Below, one piece after another: positions 38,266 to 38,494 of a DNA stretch of 38,494 bases (its first letter is position 1; every line of letters starts with the position of its first letter). Source of the DNA: Acidobacteriaceae bacterium. Its GTDB lineage: Bacteria; Acidobacteriota; Terriglobia; Terriglobales; Acidobacteriaceae. The stretch is taken from positions 1 to 38,494 of the forward strand of contig DAHUXR010000037.1 of NCBI GenBank assembly GCA_027307045.1, in the 5' to 3' direction. A program made the translations under genes and the position numbers. Below the pieces are notes generated by a model. It worked only from the letters and a program-made list of their open reading frames with translations, was not told the origin of the DNA and made no database searches.

Positions 38266-38494
38266 ATGAACAACAGAAGCAAGCTAAAAGAAATGGGCAG
38301 GCAGCAGATCATGGCGGCGATTGTGGAATGCACGGAGAAGCTGGGAGAGGTGCCCAGCCAGCCGCAATTAACCAAAATGACGAACTTTACCAAGCTGCAA
38401 ATAAGAAAACATTTTGGGTCGTACGCGCACGCATTGCGGGCATGCAACCTGAAAAAATCCGGCGGCGGGTGGAAGGTCCCGATGGAAGCTTTGT
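38266..38494 (+). CDS. Partial gene, homing-endonuclease-associated-repeat-like protein (5' end only)
   Basis: The frame opens at ATG 38266, with GGAG 8 nt before, and stays open to the window end (76 codons). It reads MNNRSKLKEMGRQQIMAAIV, then ECTEKLGEVPSQPQLTKMTN, and KLQIRKHFGSYAHALRACNL. The block ExLGxVPSxxxL...IRKHFGSYxxALxxCxL is typical of the repeat found in homing-endonuclease-associated and HNH-endonuclease-linked proteins. The C-terminal part, where an HNH nuclease could lie, is outside the window. Codon use is normal and no stop is present. The structured RNA just upstream could be its leader. Confidence 0.65.
   Translation, partial: MNNRSKLKEMGRQQIMAAIVECTEKLGEVPSQPQLTKMTNFTKLQIRKHFGSYAHALRACNLKKSGGGWKVPMEAL

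Noticed and set aside
1..38494. CRISPR array
   Set aside because: Direct repeats are present but none has regular 28-40 nt repeats with unique 30-40 nt spacers, and no cas genes are seen.

Overview
The window looks like chromosomal DNA of an Acidobacteriota bacterium (Terriglobia-like). The main reasons are a large FtsX/MacB-type permease of the ADOP kind typical of that phylum, several small proteins of types I associate with acidobacteria, and gene junctions filled with imperfect palindromes. This assignment is inference from protein style, not a database result. No rRNA, tRNA or CRISPR array was seen.

Positions 1-20626 are mostly core genes. They are a trpG-type amidotransferase, a beta-carbonic anhydrase, a DUF1835 protein, and the compact minus-strand operon uppS-cdsA-dxr-rseP (undecaprenyl-PP, CDP-diacylglycerol and MEP-isoprenoid synthesis, and site-2 protease). 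A plus-strand tripartite heavy-metal efflux operon follows (small His/Cys protein, TolC-like channel, adaptor lipoprotein, HME-type RND pump with a divalent-metal signature). Then come a SirB1-type protein, the ADOP permease, a cytosolic GH13 enzyme and an APC permease. A truncated DUF2442 gene end is hidden behind the GH13 gene.

Positions 20627-23645 are repeat-rich. They hold a frameshifted gene remnant, tandem repeats and a RAYT (REP-associated tyrosine transposase). The RAYT is surrounded by three copies of a three-palindrome REP composite, each with a GTAG foot, and its own stop codon lies inside a further palindrome.

Positions 23646-31645 hold a double-domain TonB protein, a signal-peptide protein, acetyl-CoA synthetase (acs), a YceH-family protein and a two-subunit 2-oxoacid:ferredoxin oxidoreductase. 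CRP-type palindromes (TGTGA-N6-TCACA or one mismatch) lie upstream of acs and of the oxidoreductase. A third lies upstream of a stand-alone cyclic-nucleotide-binding-domain gene at 36418. For acs and the CNBD gene, a -10-like hexamer sits where a class II CRP-activated promoter would place it.

Positions 31942-38494 are an accessory region of small genes: two paralogous WIAP/ADIALG mini-proteins, zinc-ribbon proteins, a receiver-like protein without its Asp, a MEDS pseudogene, an XRE regulator, a CNBD protein, and a response regulator with a zinc ribbon. It ends with a strong sigma70-like promoter whose predicted start coincides with a roughly 170-nt run of consecutive hairpins. That is a candidate structured RNA of unknown class, followed by a partial gene resembling homing-endonuclease-associated-repeat proteins. 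The promoter-plus-hairpin unit and the CRP-like regulon are the best candidates for undescribed biology here.
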